Positions 16,351 through 25,063 of a DNA stretch of 64,000 nt are shown one piece after another. Source of the stretch: Oscillospiraceae bacterium (GTDB taxonomy: Bacteria > Bacillota > Clostridia > Oscillospirales > Oscillospiraceae); contig SVMI01000004.1 in the NCBI GenBank assembly GCA_015067495.1, positions 1 through 64,000 on the forward strand, in the 5' to 3' direction. The notes below the pieces were generated by a model. It was given only the letters and a program-made list of their open reading frames with translations, searched no databases and was not told the DNA's origin. Made by a program: the position numbers and the translations under genes. The number at the start of each line of letters is the position of its first letter. The first letter of the stretch is position 1.

Positions 16351-17595
16351 ATGGAAGAAAACATTCAGACTGCCGTTGAGGTGGTGGACATTCAGTTCCG
16401 CCCCGGGCAGAAGATCTATTATTTTTCACCGAACGGCATCCGCTGCCAGACCGGCGACCACGTGATCATCGACACCGCAAGAGGTCCCGAATACGGCATC
16501 TGCGCCGGGGGCAATCACAAGATTCCCGCCAAGGACGTGGTCACGCCCCTGCGCAACGTCCTGCGCAAGGCGACCGCGCAGGACGAAAAGGTGATCGAAG
16601 AAAACCGCGCCACGGAAAAGCGCGCCTATGAGGTCTGTCAGGAAAAGATCGCCGAGCAGAAGCTGGATATGCAGCTGGTCAGCGCCGAGTGCGCCTTTGA
16701 CGGCAGCAAGATCCTCTTTTTCTTCACCGCGGACGAGCGTGTAGACTTCCGGGAGCTGGTCAAGAACCTCGCATCCATCTTCCACACCCGCATCGAGCTG
16801 CGCCAGATTGGCGTGCGCGACAAGGCGAAGATGGTGGGCGGTCTGGGCATCTGCGGCAGACCCTTCTGCTGCGCCAGCTTCCTTGACGATTTCCAGCCGG
16901 TGTCCATCAAAATGGCAAAGACCCAGAACCTGAGCCTGAACCCCGTAAAGATCTCCGGCACCTGCGGACGACTGATGTGCTGCCTGAAATACGAGCAGGA
17001 CGCCTATGAGGATCTGCTCAAGAGCGCACCGAAAACGGACTCCTTCGTCGACACCCCGGAAGGTCGCGGCACGATCATTGAAGTGGATCTGCTGCGCCAG
17101 CGGGTCAAGGTGCGCATGGAGCTGCAGCCGGACGATATCCACATTTTTGCAAACGACGAGATCGCCGTGCTGCGCAGCGGTAAGGGCAAGAAGACCGATC
17201 CCCCCATCCCCGCTGACCTCGCGCCCATTTCCGGTGCAAAAAAGGCGGAAGCCCCCAAAGAAAAGCCCGCCGCGTCCTCTTTCTTTGAGCCGGTCAAGTT
17301 CCGTTTTGAGGCGGAGCAGCCTGCGCAGGAGCCTGAAAACGAGCCTGAAATTGTCGAAACCGCTCCTGAAGAAGCAACCGAGGAAGCCCCCCGCTCCCGC
17401 CGCAACCGCCGCAGCCGCAACCGCAAGGCGCGTCAGGAAGCCGCCAAAGAGACTGCCGCTCCCGTGGAAGTACCCACTCCTCAGGAGAGTGCCGATGCCC
17501 CTGCAGAAGCAGAAAAGAAGCGCTCCTCCCGTCGCCGTCACCACCACAACCGCCATCGCAAGCCCAAGCAGGACATTACCGGCGGTAACGAATAA
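16351..17595 (+). CDS. ricT: PSP1-domain protein RicT (YaaT) with long charged tail
   Basis: RicT forms the RicAFT complex with RicA and RicF, which carries Fe-S clusters and affects RNase Y-dependent RNA processing, sporulation and competence. 414 residues. The PSP1 core is about 1-270: VVDIQFRPGQKIYYF, GPEYGICAG, MVGGLGICGRPFCCASFL and CGRLMCCLKYEQ; the cysteines in GICGRPFCC and CGRLMCC are the cluster ligands known for RicT. Residues about 285-414 are a low-complexity extension, first acidic (EEPENEPEIVE-like), then Arg/His-rich (SRRNRRSRNRK, RRRHHHNRHRK), probably nucleic-acid binding and not part of the family core. Last gene of the operon. Confidence 0.92.
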   Translation: MEENIQTAVEVVDIQFRPGQKIYYFSPNGIRCQTGDHVIIDTARGPEYGICAGGNHKIPAKDVVTPLRNVLRKATAQDEKVIEENRATEKRAYEVCQEKIAEQKLDMQLVSAECAFDGSKILFFFTADERVDFRELVKNLASIFHTRIELRQIGVRDKAKMVGGLGICGRPFCCASFLDDFQPVSIKMAKTQNLSLNPVKISGTCGRLMCCLKYEQDAYEDLLKSAPKTDSFVDTPEGRGTIIEVDLLRQRVKVRMELQPDDIHIFANDEIAVLRSGKGKKTDPPIPADLAPISGAKKAEAPKEKPAASSFFEPVKFRFEAEQPAQEPENEPEIVETAPEEATEEAPRSRRNRRSRNRKARQEAAKETAAPVEVPTPQESADAPAEAEKKRSSRRRHHHNRHRKPKQDITGGNE

Positions 17596-17603
17596 AAGCT
17601 TAA

Positions 17604-17631
17604 GGCGTGCTGCATTTGCAGCACGCCTTTT
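17604..17631. terminator. Terminator between ricT and rnfB
   Basis: Perfect 10-bp stem GGCGTGCTGC/GCAGCACGCC with ATTT loop and TTTT tail. It lies between convergent ends. Its sequence is very close to the hairpin at 9890-9921. Confidence 0.9.
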
Positions 17632-17632
17632 C

Positions 17633-18469
17633 TCATTCTTCCGAATGCTCCATTTTCTTGTTGTCCGCGATCAGGTGCTTGGGGCAGACCGTTGCGCACA
17701 AGCCACAGGAGTTGCATTTGTCATAGTCGATGTAGGCAAGATTCTGCTCCACATGGATCGCGCCACGCTCGCAGATCTTCTCGCACAGTCCGCAGCCGAT
17801 GCAGCCGGAGCTGCAGCCACGAATGGTCACCGCCCCCTTCGCCTTGGAGGCGCAGGCGATCACCACTCTGCGGTTGTATTCCACGGGAACGATCAGGTTT
17901 CTGGGACATTGGGCAGCGCATTGCATACAGCCGACGCACTTTTCCTCGTCCACCTTGGCTACACCATCTACCATGTGAATGGCATCGTACTTACACGCCG
18001 TGATGCAGCTGCCGAAGCCGAGACAGCCGAATTTGCAGATCAGCGGTCCGCGACCGGCGACCTTCGCCGCCGCATGACAGCCCTGAAGCCCTTCGTATTC
18101 GCCCTTCATCTTCGCGCCGGTGATCTTGCCGTTTTCATCTACGCCCCTATAGCCGGAGCAGCGAACCAGTGCCACCTTGTGCGAGACCTTTTCCGCTTTG
18201 ACACCCATGATCTGTGCCATATTCCGGGCGCATTCATCGCCGCCGGAGGCGCACAGACCGATGGCAGCCTTTCCCTCCAGCACTGCCTGCGCATAACCGC
18301 CGCAGCCCGGATAGCCGCAGCCGCCGCAGTTTGCACCGGGCAGGCACTCATTCAATTTTTCCAGTCTGGGATCTGTCTCCACATGGAAGACCTTCGCCGC
18401 ACCTGCCAGCACCAGACCAAATACGACACCAAGTCCGCCGAGGACGGCAACTGCGATCAAAATATCCAT
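17633..18469 (-). CDS. rnfB: Rnf complex ferredoxin subunit RnfB
   Basis: Electron-entry subunit of the Rnf ferredoxin:NAD oxidoreductase. 278 residues. N-terminal membrane helix (ILIAVAVLGGLGVVFGLVLAG), then a [4Fe-4S] binding segment ECLPGANCGGCGYPGCGGYA (about residues 42-61), C.SGGDEC, and several ferredoxin motifs: CKFGCLGFGSCITAC, CVGCMQCAAQCP, CIGCGLCEKIC and CNSCGLCATVCP. It ends the six-gene operon, adjacent to the shared terminator. Confidence 0.96.
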   Translation of the reverse strand: MDILIAVAVLGGLGVVFGLVLAGAAKVFHVETDPRLEKLNECLPGANCGGCGYPGCGGYAQAVLEGKAAIGLCASGGDECARNMAQIMGVKAEKVSHKVALVRCSGYRGVDENGKITGAKMKGEYEGLQGCHAAAKVAGRGPLICKFGCLGFGSCITACKYDAIHMVDGVAKVDEEKCVGCMQCAAQCPRNLIVPVEYNRRVVIACASKAKGAVTIRGCSSGCIGCGLCEKICERGAIHVEQNLAYIDYDKCNSCGLCATVCPKHLIADNKKMEHSEE

Positions 18470-18481
18470 TTTTCGCCCTCC

Positions 18482-19069
18482 TCAGAAGATCTTCATCCCG
18501 GAAAAGCCCATGAATGCCAGCGCAAGCAGACCTGCCGCGATCAGCGCGATGGGAAATCCACGGAAGCTTTTGGGAACATCTGTCTCCTCCATCCGTTCCC
18601 GGATCGAGGCAAACAGCACAATGGAGATGGTAAAGCCCAAACCGCCTGCCGCGCCGTTGAGGACGCTGAGGAAGAAATTGTAGCCCTCCTGCACATTCAC
18701 CAGCGCAACGCCCAGCACAGCGCAGTTGGTGGTGATCAGGGGCAGGTAGACACCCAGCGCCTGATAAAGTGCCGGCACTTTTTTCTTCAGGAACATCTCC
18801 ACCACCTGCACGATGGCAGCGATCACCAGAATGAACGCCACCGTCTGCATATAGGCAAGACCCAGCGGTACAAGGATCAGCTGATCCACCGCCCAGCAGG
18901 CTGCGGATGCGATCGCCATAACAAAGGTGACCGCCATGCCCATGCCCAGCGCGGTATCGGTCTTTTTCGACACGCCCATAAAGGGGCAGATGCCGTAAAA
19001 TTTCACAAGAATAAAGTTTTCCGTCAGGATGGCAGACAGCAGGATGCCAAAAATACTTTGCCAGTTCAC
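18482..19069 (-). CDS. rnfA: Rnf complex membrane subunit RnfA
   Basis: 195-residue integral membrane protein with six predicted helices. The N-terminus ([25 protein letters not shown]) is the RnfA/NqrE signature, including the conserved cysteine in YGICPF that with RnfE helps hold a membrane-embedded Fe-S cluster. [13 protein letters not shown] is the second conserved Cys region. Its start overlaps the rnfE stop (ATGA). Confidence 0.96.
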   Translation of the reverse strand: MNWQSIFGILLSAILTENFILVKFYGICPFMGVSKKTDTALGMGMAVTFVMAIASAACWAVDQLILVPLGLAYMQTVAFILVIAAIVQVVEMFLKKKVPALYQALGVYLPLITTNCAVLGVALVNVQEGYNFFLSVLNGAAGGLGFTISIVLFASIRERMEETDVPKSFRGFPIALIAAGLLALAFMGFSGMKIF

Positions 19070-19701
19070 TTCTTATCCGCCTCCTTTTTCTTCATTCGCT
19101 TCATCAGCCATTGGGACGCAGCGATGACACAGCCCAGCGTCAGGAAACCGCCCACCGGCATGATCATCAGCATAGCAGGCGTACCCTCCGGCAGGATGCG
19201 GATGCCCTCGCCGCCGTTCAGGATGCCGCCGCCAAAGGTGCCGGCACCTAAAAATTCACGGATGATACACACGATCACCAGCGCAACCGTATAGCCGATG
19301 CCCTGAAACAGTCCGTCCAGCGCGGATACACCTATGCCGTTTTTTGACGCAAATGCCTCCGCACGTCCCAGCACGATACAGTTGACCACGATCAACGGGA
19401 TGAACACGCCAAGACTTTCCGACAGTGCCGGCAAAAATGCCTGCAGCAGCAGATCCACGATGGTCACAAATCCTGCAATGATCAGCACATAGGACGCAAT
19501 ACGCACCTGGGATGGGATCACCCTGCGCAGCAGGCTGATCATCACGTTGGAGCAGATGAGGATCACCGTCACGCTGATGCCCATGCCCAGACCGTTAAAC
19601 AGCGATGTACTGATGGCAAGGGTAGAACACATACCCAAAAGCTGCACCAGAACGGGGTTTTTGGTCAGAAGACCCTCTTTGAACATATTCCTGATCTTCA
19701 T
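19066..19701 (-). CDS. rnfE: Rnf complex membrane subunit RnfE
   Basis: 211-residue membrane protein, paralogous to Rnf[21 protein letters not shown] gives the first conserved Cys region and [20 protein letters not shown] the second. A basic C-terminal tail ([12 protein letters not shown]) is cytoplasmic. Overlaps both neighbours by four bases, so the RnfG-E-A segment is translationally coupled. Confidence 0.96.
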   Translation of the reverse strand: MKIRNMFKEGLLTKNPVLVQLLGMCSTLAISTSLFNGLGMGISVTVILICSNVMISLLRRVIPSQVRIASYVLIIAGFVTIVDLLLQAFLPALSESLGVFIPLIVVNCIVLGRAEAFASKNGIGVSALDGLFQGIGYTVALVIVCIIREFLGAGTFGGGILNGGEGIRILPEGTPAMLMIMPVGGFLTLGCVIAASQWLMKRMKKKEADKK

Positions 19702-20258
19702 GACTGATCCTCCATACTCAGATGTTCCGCGCAGACAAGTGCCGCGTTGACACCCTCCGCAACGGCGCGGGAGGTGATGGTCGCGCCGGTGATGGTATCG
19801 GCTTCGCCGCCGTCCTTCGACACGGAAACGGGATAGAATAGACCCACAAAGCTGTCCCGGAAGGACTCGCCCTTGGAATTACCCGCGGCAGCCACCGCGC
19901 CCAGACCGGGGGTCTCCGTGTGGCTGATGATGCTGATGCCCAGCACCTGCCCGTTTTTACTGATGCCCACCATCATGCTGATGCCGCCGCCAAAGCCGGC
20001 AGGCTGCACCTCGATGGCATAGCCGCCGTCTGCGGCATACACCGCCTTTACAAGAGGATGCGCATCGGCATTGAATCGCACCTGCTCCACCTGCGCATCG
20101 GACAGGACTTGGCTGATCGCCTGCTGCACCTTTGCTTCCTTGGCAGAAGCGATCCGCTCCGCGGTGACGCTGTTGATGCCCGCAAGGGCTGCTGCCACCA
20201 CGACAGTGATCAGAAACAGCGGCAGCACCAGACGCAGAACAAATTTGAACACGTTCAT
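19698..20258 (-). CDS. rnfG: Rnf complex FMN-binding subunit RnfG
   Basis: 186 residues. One N-terminal membrane helix (LVLPLFLITVVVAAALAG), then an extracytoplasmic FMN-binding domain. ADTITGATITSRAV holds the TGAT motif whose threonine receives covalent FMN by a phosphoester bond; this requires the ApbE flavin transferase, which is not encoded in this window. The GGG(I)SMMVGI and HTETPGLGAVA segments are family hallmarks. Confidence 0.95.
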   Translation of the reverse strand: MNVFKFVLRLVLPLFLITVVVAAALAGINSVTAERIASAKEAKVQQAISQVLSDAQVEQVRFNADAHPLVKAVYAADGGYAIEVQPAGFGGGISMMVGISKNGQVLGISIISHTETPGLGAVAAAGNSKGESFRDSFVGLFYPVSVSKDGGEADTITGATITSRAVAEGVNAALVCAEHLSMEDQS

Positions 20259-21253
20259 TTCTTCTGCGCCCCCTTTCTGGCAGCACCGAACTGCTTCGGC
20301 ATGCCGATTTTATCCAGCAGCACCACGCAGGCGTTCATCACAAGGATCGCATAGCTGACGCCCTCGTTGTAGCCGCCAAAATAGCGGATCACAAAGGTGA
20401 TGACACCGCAGCCGATGCCGAAGATCATCTGCCCCAGCTTGGACACGGGGCTTGTAACGTAATCCGTCGCCATATACAATGCGCCCAGCATCAGACCGCC
20501 GGCGCAAAGCTGCGCGCCCGCCCACAGAAGCGGGTCATTTCCCCGGGGGAACAGCAGCGCAAGCACCGCCACCGTACCCAGATATGCAAGAGGAATGCGC
20601 ACCGTCAGCACCCGGCGGATGAGTAAGTACAAAAATCCGATCAGCAGCAACAGCACCGAGGTCTCACCGATGCAGCCACCCACGTTACCGAAAAACAGAT
20701 CGGAAAGGGACGCATCCGGCATCATACCCTGATGCATGGATGCCAGCGGGGTCGCCCCCGTCACGATGTCCGCACCGCCAACAAGCGGAGCTGCATTTTC
20801 GTAGCCCGGCTTGACCCACGTGGTCATCTCCACCGGCCAGCTGAACAGAAAGGCTCTCGCCGCCAATGCCGGATTGACAAAGTTCTTGCCGATGCCGCCG
20901 AAAAGCTGCTTGACCACCACGATGGCAAAAAAGTCACCCACAACCACCATCCACAGCGGCATGGTCACAGGGCAGACAAAGGCGATCAGCACGCCCGTCA
21001 CCAACGCGGACAGATCATAGACCATGGTCTCCTTCTTCATGAGCTTCTGATAGCCCCACTCGAAAAGGACACTTGCCGCCATAGACACAAGGGTCACCAG
21101 CAACGCCCGCAGTCCAAAGAAATACACACTGCCCAGCAGCGCAGGGGTCAGGGCGATCAGCACGTCACGCATGATGGTGCGGGTGGTCACCGGCGCATGG
21201 GCATGGGGAGAGCTGGAAATGGTCAGCTCATAGAAATATTTCATCTGTGCCAT
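20255..21253 (-). CDS. rnfD: Rnf complex membrane subunit RnfD
   Basis: 332-residue membrane subunit, homologous to NqrB. The motif VTGATPLASM around residue 165 carries the threonine modified by FMN. About nine hydrophobic segments are seen (for example LGSVYFFGLRALLVTLV, MPLWMVVVGDFFAIVVV, YLGTVAVLALLFP). GGIGKNFVNPALAARAFL is a conserved family sequence. Starts 15 bp after rnfC with AAAGGGGA; overlaps rnfG by four bases. Confidence 0.95.
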   Translation of the reverse strand: MAQMKYFYELTISSSPHAHAPVTTRTIMRDVLIALTPALLGSVYFFGLRALLVTLVSMAASVLFEWGYQKLMKKETMVYDLSALVTGVLIAFVCPVTMPLWMVVVGDFFAIVVVKQLFGGIGKNFVNPALAARAFLFSWPVEMTTWVKPGYENAAPLVGGADIVTGATPLASMHQGMMPDASLSDLFFGNVGGCIGETSVLLLLIGFLYLLIRRVLTVRIPLAYLGTVAVLALLFPRGNDPLLWAGAQLCAGGLMLGALYMATDYVTSPVSKLGQMIFGIGCGVITFVIRYFGGYNEGVSYAILVMNACVVLLDKIGMPKQFGAARKGAQKK

Positions 21254-21268
21254 TTTGCTTCCCCTTTC

Positions 21269-22585
21269 TTACGGTTTTTGCGCTGCATCACGCAGCTTCT
21301 GCTTGCCTGCGCGGAAGGACTGCACCAGCGGAATGGTGGCAGGACATACATAAGCGCAGCAGCCGCACTCCATGCAGTCGATCAGATTCAGCTTCTTCAG
21401 CTCCTGCAGATCACTCTTTCGCTCGGCGCGGTAAAGATGCAGGGGCATCAACCGCATGGGGCAGGCATCGATGCACTTGCCGCAGCGGATGCAGTGGAAA
21501 TCCCGTGCCGCGACACGGTTTTTGAAGCTGAGGATCGTGACCGCGTTGGTACCCTTCGTCACGGGTACACTCAAATCGAACTGGGCAATGCCCATCATAG
21601 GTCCGCCGGAGAGGACCTTATAGGGATTCTCTCTGTGACCCACCGCTTCCAGCAGATCATTGAAGCTGGTACCCACAGGAACGATCAGATTCTTCGGACG
21701 CATGACCACATCGCCGGAAACCGTCACAATGCGCTTGACAAGGGGCATCCCCTCATAGACCGCATCGTGGATCGCCTTACAGGAGGCAGCATTGAGTACC
21801 ATACAGCCCACCGCCGTGGGCAGTCCGCCGGATGGAACTTGTCGTCCCGTAATCGCCTGAATCAGCTGCTTTTCCGCGCCTTGGGGGTAACGGGTGGGCA
21901 GGGTTTTGATGACGATGCCGGTGCGGGGATCGATGGAGCTTTGCACCGATTTGGCAGCTTCCGGCTTGTTACTTTCAATGGCGATCACCGCCTGCTTCAG
22001 CCCGAGAATTTTCATGACCAGCAGAACGCCGGACACAAACTCGTCCGGGAATTCCCGGCACAGCCGGTCATCTGCGGCGATGTACGGCTCACATTCCGAC
22101 GCATTGATGATCAGCGTATCGATCTTGCCGATGCCGGAACGCAGCTTCACAGCGGTAGGAAATGCCGCACCGCCCATGCCCACAATGCCCGCCTCCCGGA
22201 TGATGTCGATCAGCTCGTCCCCAGTGAGAGCTGCAACTTCTTTTTCCGTGCGGGGCTTGATATCCGGGCAAAGGGTATCCAGGTGGTCATTTTCCACCAC
22301 CACGCTCATCATGGTCATACCGCTGGAGTGGGGGCGCATCGCCACGTCCTTGACTGTACCCGAAACAGACGCGTGAACCGGCACGCACAAGCCCTCGTTG
22401 TCGCCCAGCTTCTGACCGACGGTCACGTAATCGCCCTTTTTGACCAGCGGCTTGCAGGGTACGCCGATGTGCTGGCTCAGCGGGATCACGAGAACGTCAG
22501 GCGACGGGAACTTCTGGGTATGGCAGTCGGCAGCATATGCCTTATTTTCCTTGGGATGCACGCCACCGAAAACTTTGAAAGCCAT
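21269..22585 (-). CDS. rnfC: Rnf complex NADH-binding subunit RnfC
   Basis: 438 residues. N-terminal GGVHP...K start, SLBB/NuoF-like FMN and NADH domain (IVGMGGAAFPTAVKL around residue 140, ASECEPYIAADDRL), and two ferredoxin [4Fe-4S] motifs near the C-terminus (CIRCGKCIDACP and CMECGCCAYVCP). It transfers electrons between the flavins and NAD. First gene of rnfCDGEAB, the gene order usual for Clostridia. A small hairpin (22609-22622) lies in the leader between promoter and start. Confidence 0.96.
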   Translation of the reverse strand: MAFKVFGGVHPKENKAYAADCHTQKFPSPDVLVIPLSQHIGVPCKPLVKKGDYVTVGQKLGDNEGLCVPVHASVSGTVKDVAMRPHSSGMTMMSVVVENDHLDTLCPDIKPRTEKEVAALTGDELIDIIREAGIVGMGGAAFPTAVKLRSGIGKIDTLIINASECEPYIAADDRLCREFPDEFVSGVLLVMKILGLKQAVIAIESNKPEAAKSVQSSIDPRTGIVIKTLPTRYPQGAEKQLIQAITGRQVPSGGLPTAVGCMVLNAASCKAIHDAVYEGMPLVKRIVTVSGDVVMRPKNLIVPVGTSFNDLLEAVGHRENPYKVLSGGPMMGIAQFDLSVPVTKGTNAVTILSFKNRVAARDFHCIRCGKCIDACPMRLMPLHLYRAERKSDLQELKKLNLIDCMECGCCAYVCPATIPLVQSFRAGKQKLRDAAQKP

Positions 22586-22638
22586 GAAATCACCTCTTCT
22601 TCAAGCTTCGACCGAAAGGTCGCGATCATACTGTAAGC

Positions 22639-22667
22639 ATGATAGCTTATTTCCCTGTGTTTGTCTA
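22639..22667 (-). promoter_or_regulatory. rnf operon promoter
   Basis: TAGACA (22662-22667), 17-bp spacer, TATCAT (22639-22644) on the minus strand, 54 bp upstream of rnfC. The short hairpin CGACC-TTTC-GGTCG follows about 16 bp after the -10. Confidence 0.65.
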
Positions 22668-22742
22668 TCCATTTATTGGATTTTCTACGAAAAAGCCTTA
22701 AAAAATAGTTTTTTATCGATACAAAAAGTTGGAATAACGCAG

Positions 22743-22767
22743 AAAATCGCGGCTCAAGCCGCGATTT
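22743..22767 (-). terminator. Terminator of the M3-like lipoprotein gene
   Basis: Perfect stem AAAATCGCGGC/GCCGCGATTTT. The stop codon of the gene lies in its loop, so the terminator overlaps the coding end. Confidence 0.8.
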
Positions 22768-24379
22768 TCTGATCCGATCGAAGATAAGTCTCAAGGGTTT
22801 CCCGAATGGACTCCAGACGACCCTGCGCAAAGGGGCTGGTCAGCCCCGCCTCCTGCGTAAAGGCGATCATGGAGGGCTGGGTGGTCGTCAGCTCCTTTTC
22901 GTACAGCTGCAAGCCCTTGCCGGTCTCTTCCTTTTCCAGCTGATAGATCTGGAACGCCACGTCGTTGCTGACCACATAGCTGATCACGTACATGGGCGCG
23001 ATGTAAAAATGCACGATGCGGACATAGTCACGGCTGTCCCACTGCCAGACATCAAAGCCGAACGCCTTGCAGGTCTTCTCGTAAAGTGCCTGCACGTTTT
23101 CAACGGTCAGCTCCTCGCCCTCCAGCAGGTACACCTGATGCTCAAACAGCGCATAGGCAGACTGCTCCACGAACACGCTCAGGGTGTCCAGCATTTTCGC
23201 CTGCTCCAGCTCTCCCGCGCCGTCGCCGTAACACAGGCTCAGGTATTCCAAGCCCTGCGAGAAGACCTCTGCCACGTCAACACCCGACTTCATGCCGTAG
23301 CTTGCGTAGTCGTTGCAGAAGTGACCGAACTCATGGGCAAAGGTCAGCTTATCCCACTTGACGCCCATGGGATTGACAAAGACGTAAGGCTGACCGTAAT
23401 CCGTCAGGAACACCTCAAAGGAGGCGTCATATTTCTTGTTGCTGTAAGTGATGTCGTAAAGCTGCGCCGTATCCATCACCCGGAAGGCTTCCTTGATGGT
23501 TCCGCCCATGGCGTTGGAGGCGCTTTCCACATATAGAAACACACTCTCCGGCGAGCAGCTGTCCCAGCTGTTGCTGTCAGCGAACAGCGGCGCGGACTCC
23601 ATGTATAGTGGCGTCAGCTCCTCACTTACCTGCTGCAGATACTTGATCGCTTCGTCCGGGGAATAGTCACGACCGTGGTAAAAATCGTAAGCAAAGGTCA
23701 GGAAATTCTCATAACCTGCATATTCCGCAATCTCCTGCCGCAGTGCCACCAGCTCCACAAAAAGCTGCGCCATCTTGGCACCGACACCACTGTAGTACTC
23801 CTCCGAGCCGGGCATGACGTTCTGTGCCTGCTCGCACAGCTCGTTGTACTGACTTTCCATCTCCGACTGGCGATCCATCAGTGCCGTGAAGGTATCGTCC
23901 CACAGGCTGTCGCCGTCGTAGTCATCAAAGAAGCCGTCCTCGAAGGAGTCCGATGCTTCCAGCTCCTCCCGCAGGGGGCAGTCTGCAAGGGCATAGAACA
24001 TCTGATCCAGCCACGCATCCACCTGCGCAGTCTGACCGAGGCAGTAGTTATACTCCTGCTCCCAATAAGTGTCGGTCAGATCCTTGTAGTAGTAAATGCT
24101 CGCCAGATTGTAATTGGTGTAAAAGGTGTTGTAGGAGTTATAAAATGCCCAGATCTTTTCAAGAAGCACGTCCACATCCTTCTCTGTCTTTGCATTCTCA
24201 CAGCAGTCATTGAGCAGTGCTCCCATGTTGGTGACATCAGGTCTGGTGTACTTCATTTGGGAGAAGGGTATCGCCATCTGAGACGCAAACCAGCCATCCA
24301 GATCCGGCATCACGCAGCCGCTCAGCAGCATCGTCACAGCAAAAACAAGCGCCAATACCTTCAAAACTGTTTTCTTCAC
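22754..24379 (-). CDS. M3-like zinc oligopeptidase lipoprotein
   Basis: 541 residues. The start is GTG at 24379 (VKKTVLKV), right after AAAGGAGGTG; the longer frame reads through that site. The signal peptide ends in the lipobox LLSGC, so the enzyme is probably anchored outside the membrane. FAHEFGHF (about residue 342) is the HExxH zinc motif and EVFSQGLEYLSL, 25 residues on, supplies the third ligand, as in M3 thimet/PepF oligopeptidases. Overall features (AGYENFLTFAYD, DYVRIVHFYIAPMYVISYV) match PepF-like proteins, but extracellular lipoprotein forms are unusual for M3. The gene is divergent from the MarR gene. Confidence 0.85.
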   Translation of the reverse strand: MKKTVLKVLALVFAVTMLLSGCVMPDLDGWFASQMAIPFSQMKYTRPDVTNMGALLNDCCENAKTEKDVDVLLEKIWAFYNSYNTFYTNYNLASIYYYKDLTDTYWEQEYNYCLGQTAQVDAWLDQMFYALADCPLREELEASDSFEDGFFDDYDGDSLWDDTFTALMDRQSEMESQYNELCEQAQNVMPGSEEYYSGVGAKMAQLFVELVALRQEIAEYAGYENFLTFAYDFYHGRDYSPDEAIKYLQQVSEELTPLYMESAPLFADSNSWDSCSPESVFLYVESASNAMGGTIKEAFRVMDTAQLYDITYSNKKYDASFEVFLTDYGQPYVFVNPMGVKWDKLTFAHEFGHFCNDYASYGMKSGVDVAEVFSQGLEYLSLCYGDGAGELEQAKMLDTLSVFVEQSAYALFEHQVYLLEGEELTVENVQALYEKTCKAFGFDVWQWDSRDYVRIVHFYIAPMYVISYVVSNDVAFQIYQLEKEETGKGLQLYEKELTTTQPSMIAFTQEAGLTSPFAQGRLESIRETLETYLRSDQKIAA

Positions 24380-24400
24380 AGAAAACACCTCCTTTTCTTT

Positions 24401-24429
24401 AGCATAGCACAATTCGACAGCTCTTGCAA
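24401..24429 (-). promoter_or_regulatory. Promoter of the M3-like lipoprotein gene
   Basis: TTGCAA (24424-24429), 17-bp spacer, TATGCT (24401-24406) on the minus strand, 22 bp upstream of the GTG start. Supports the GTG start. Confidence 0.65.
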
Positions 24430-24456
24430 CTTTTTCTGTGGTTTCGGAAAAATCTC

Positions 24457-24485
24457 TTTACAACCGCACCCACCCATGGTAAAAT
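24457..24485 (+). promoter_or_regulatory. marR-family gene promoter
   Basis: TTTACA (24457-24462), 17-bp spacer, TAAAAT (24480-24485). Confidence 0.75.
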
Positions 24486-24486
24486 A

Positions 24487-24500
24487 GTTGCATACGCAAC
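24487..24500. promoter_or_regulatory. Probable MarR operator
   Basis: Perfect palindrome GTTGC-ATAC-GCAAC, of the TTGCATANGCAA type recognised by many MarR proteins. It sits one base after the -10 of the marR promoter, over the transcription start, which is a classic autorepression position. Confidence 0.7.
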
Positions 24501-24518
24501 AAGAAAGGATTTGATCCC

Positions 24519-24950
24519 ATGTCCGATATCATCCGTGATATCACCGAGATCACCCGCTGCGGTGCGCAATACAAATCCGATAACCTCGCTCCCTTCGGTC
24601 TGAAGGGCTGTCATCCCAGCTATCTGGGGGAGATCTGTGCCTGCCCCGGCATTTCCCAAGATAAGCTCGCCCAGCGCATCTGCATCAATAAGAGTAACGT
24701 CGCCCGTCAGGCTGCCATTCTGGAGGAGGATGGTTTCATCCTTCGCAAGCCGTCCCAGACGGACAAGCGTGTCATGGAGCTGTATCCCACCGAAAAGACC
24801 CTGCAGCTGATGCCCCAAATCATGCAGATCATCGACTGCTGGACCAGCTCTCTGACAGAGGATCTGTCCGCCGAGGAAGTGGCGGTGCTGGAAAAGGCAC
24901 TGCTGCGTATGCGCACCAAAGCCGCCGCATGGCTGGATAAAAACGATTGA
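24519..24950 (+). CDS. MarR-family transcriptional regulator
   Basis: 143 residues, the usual MarR length. Winged-helix core about 30-110: LGEICACPGISQDKLAQRICINKSNVARQAAILEEDGFI is the helix-turn-helix and recognition helix, followed by the wing RKPSQTDKRVMELYPTEK. N- and C-terminal helices form the dimer interface. AAGAAAGG lies ahead of the ATG. It has an overlapping palindrome at its promoter, so autoregulation is likely. The divergent M3-like lipoprotein gene is the nearest other candidate target; no drug-efflux gene is adjacent. Confidence 0.9.
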   Translation: MSDIIRDITEITRCGAQYKSDNLAPFGLKGCHPSYLGEICACPGISQDKLAQRICINKSNVARQAAILEEDGFILRKPSQTDKRVMELYPTEKTLQLMPQIMQIIDCWTSSLTEDLSAEEVAVLEKALLRMRTKAAAWLDKND

Positions 24951-24959
24951 CCGATCACA

Positions 24960-24993
24960 CGACCTCCCGAATACCGGGAGGTCGTTGCTTTTT
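24960..24993 (+). terminator. Terminator of the MarR-family gene
   Basis: Ten-bp perfect stem CGACCTCCCG/CGGGAGGTCG, then TTGCTTTTT. Confidence 0.85.
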
Positions 24994-25063
24994 GGAATTT
25001 CTGAATAAATCTGCCGTCCATGGCAAACAATACCTCCGACACCAATTCTAGGAGGTATACTGG

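Noticed and set aside
17006-19294. A 762-codon frame over ricT and rnf genes on the + strand.
   Set aside because: It crosses the ricT terminator and runs antisense through rnfB and rnfA; no domains.
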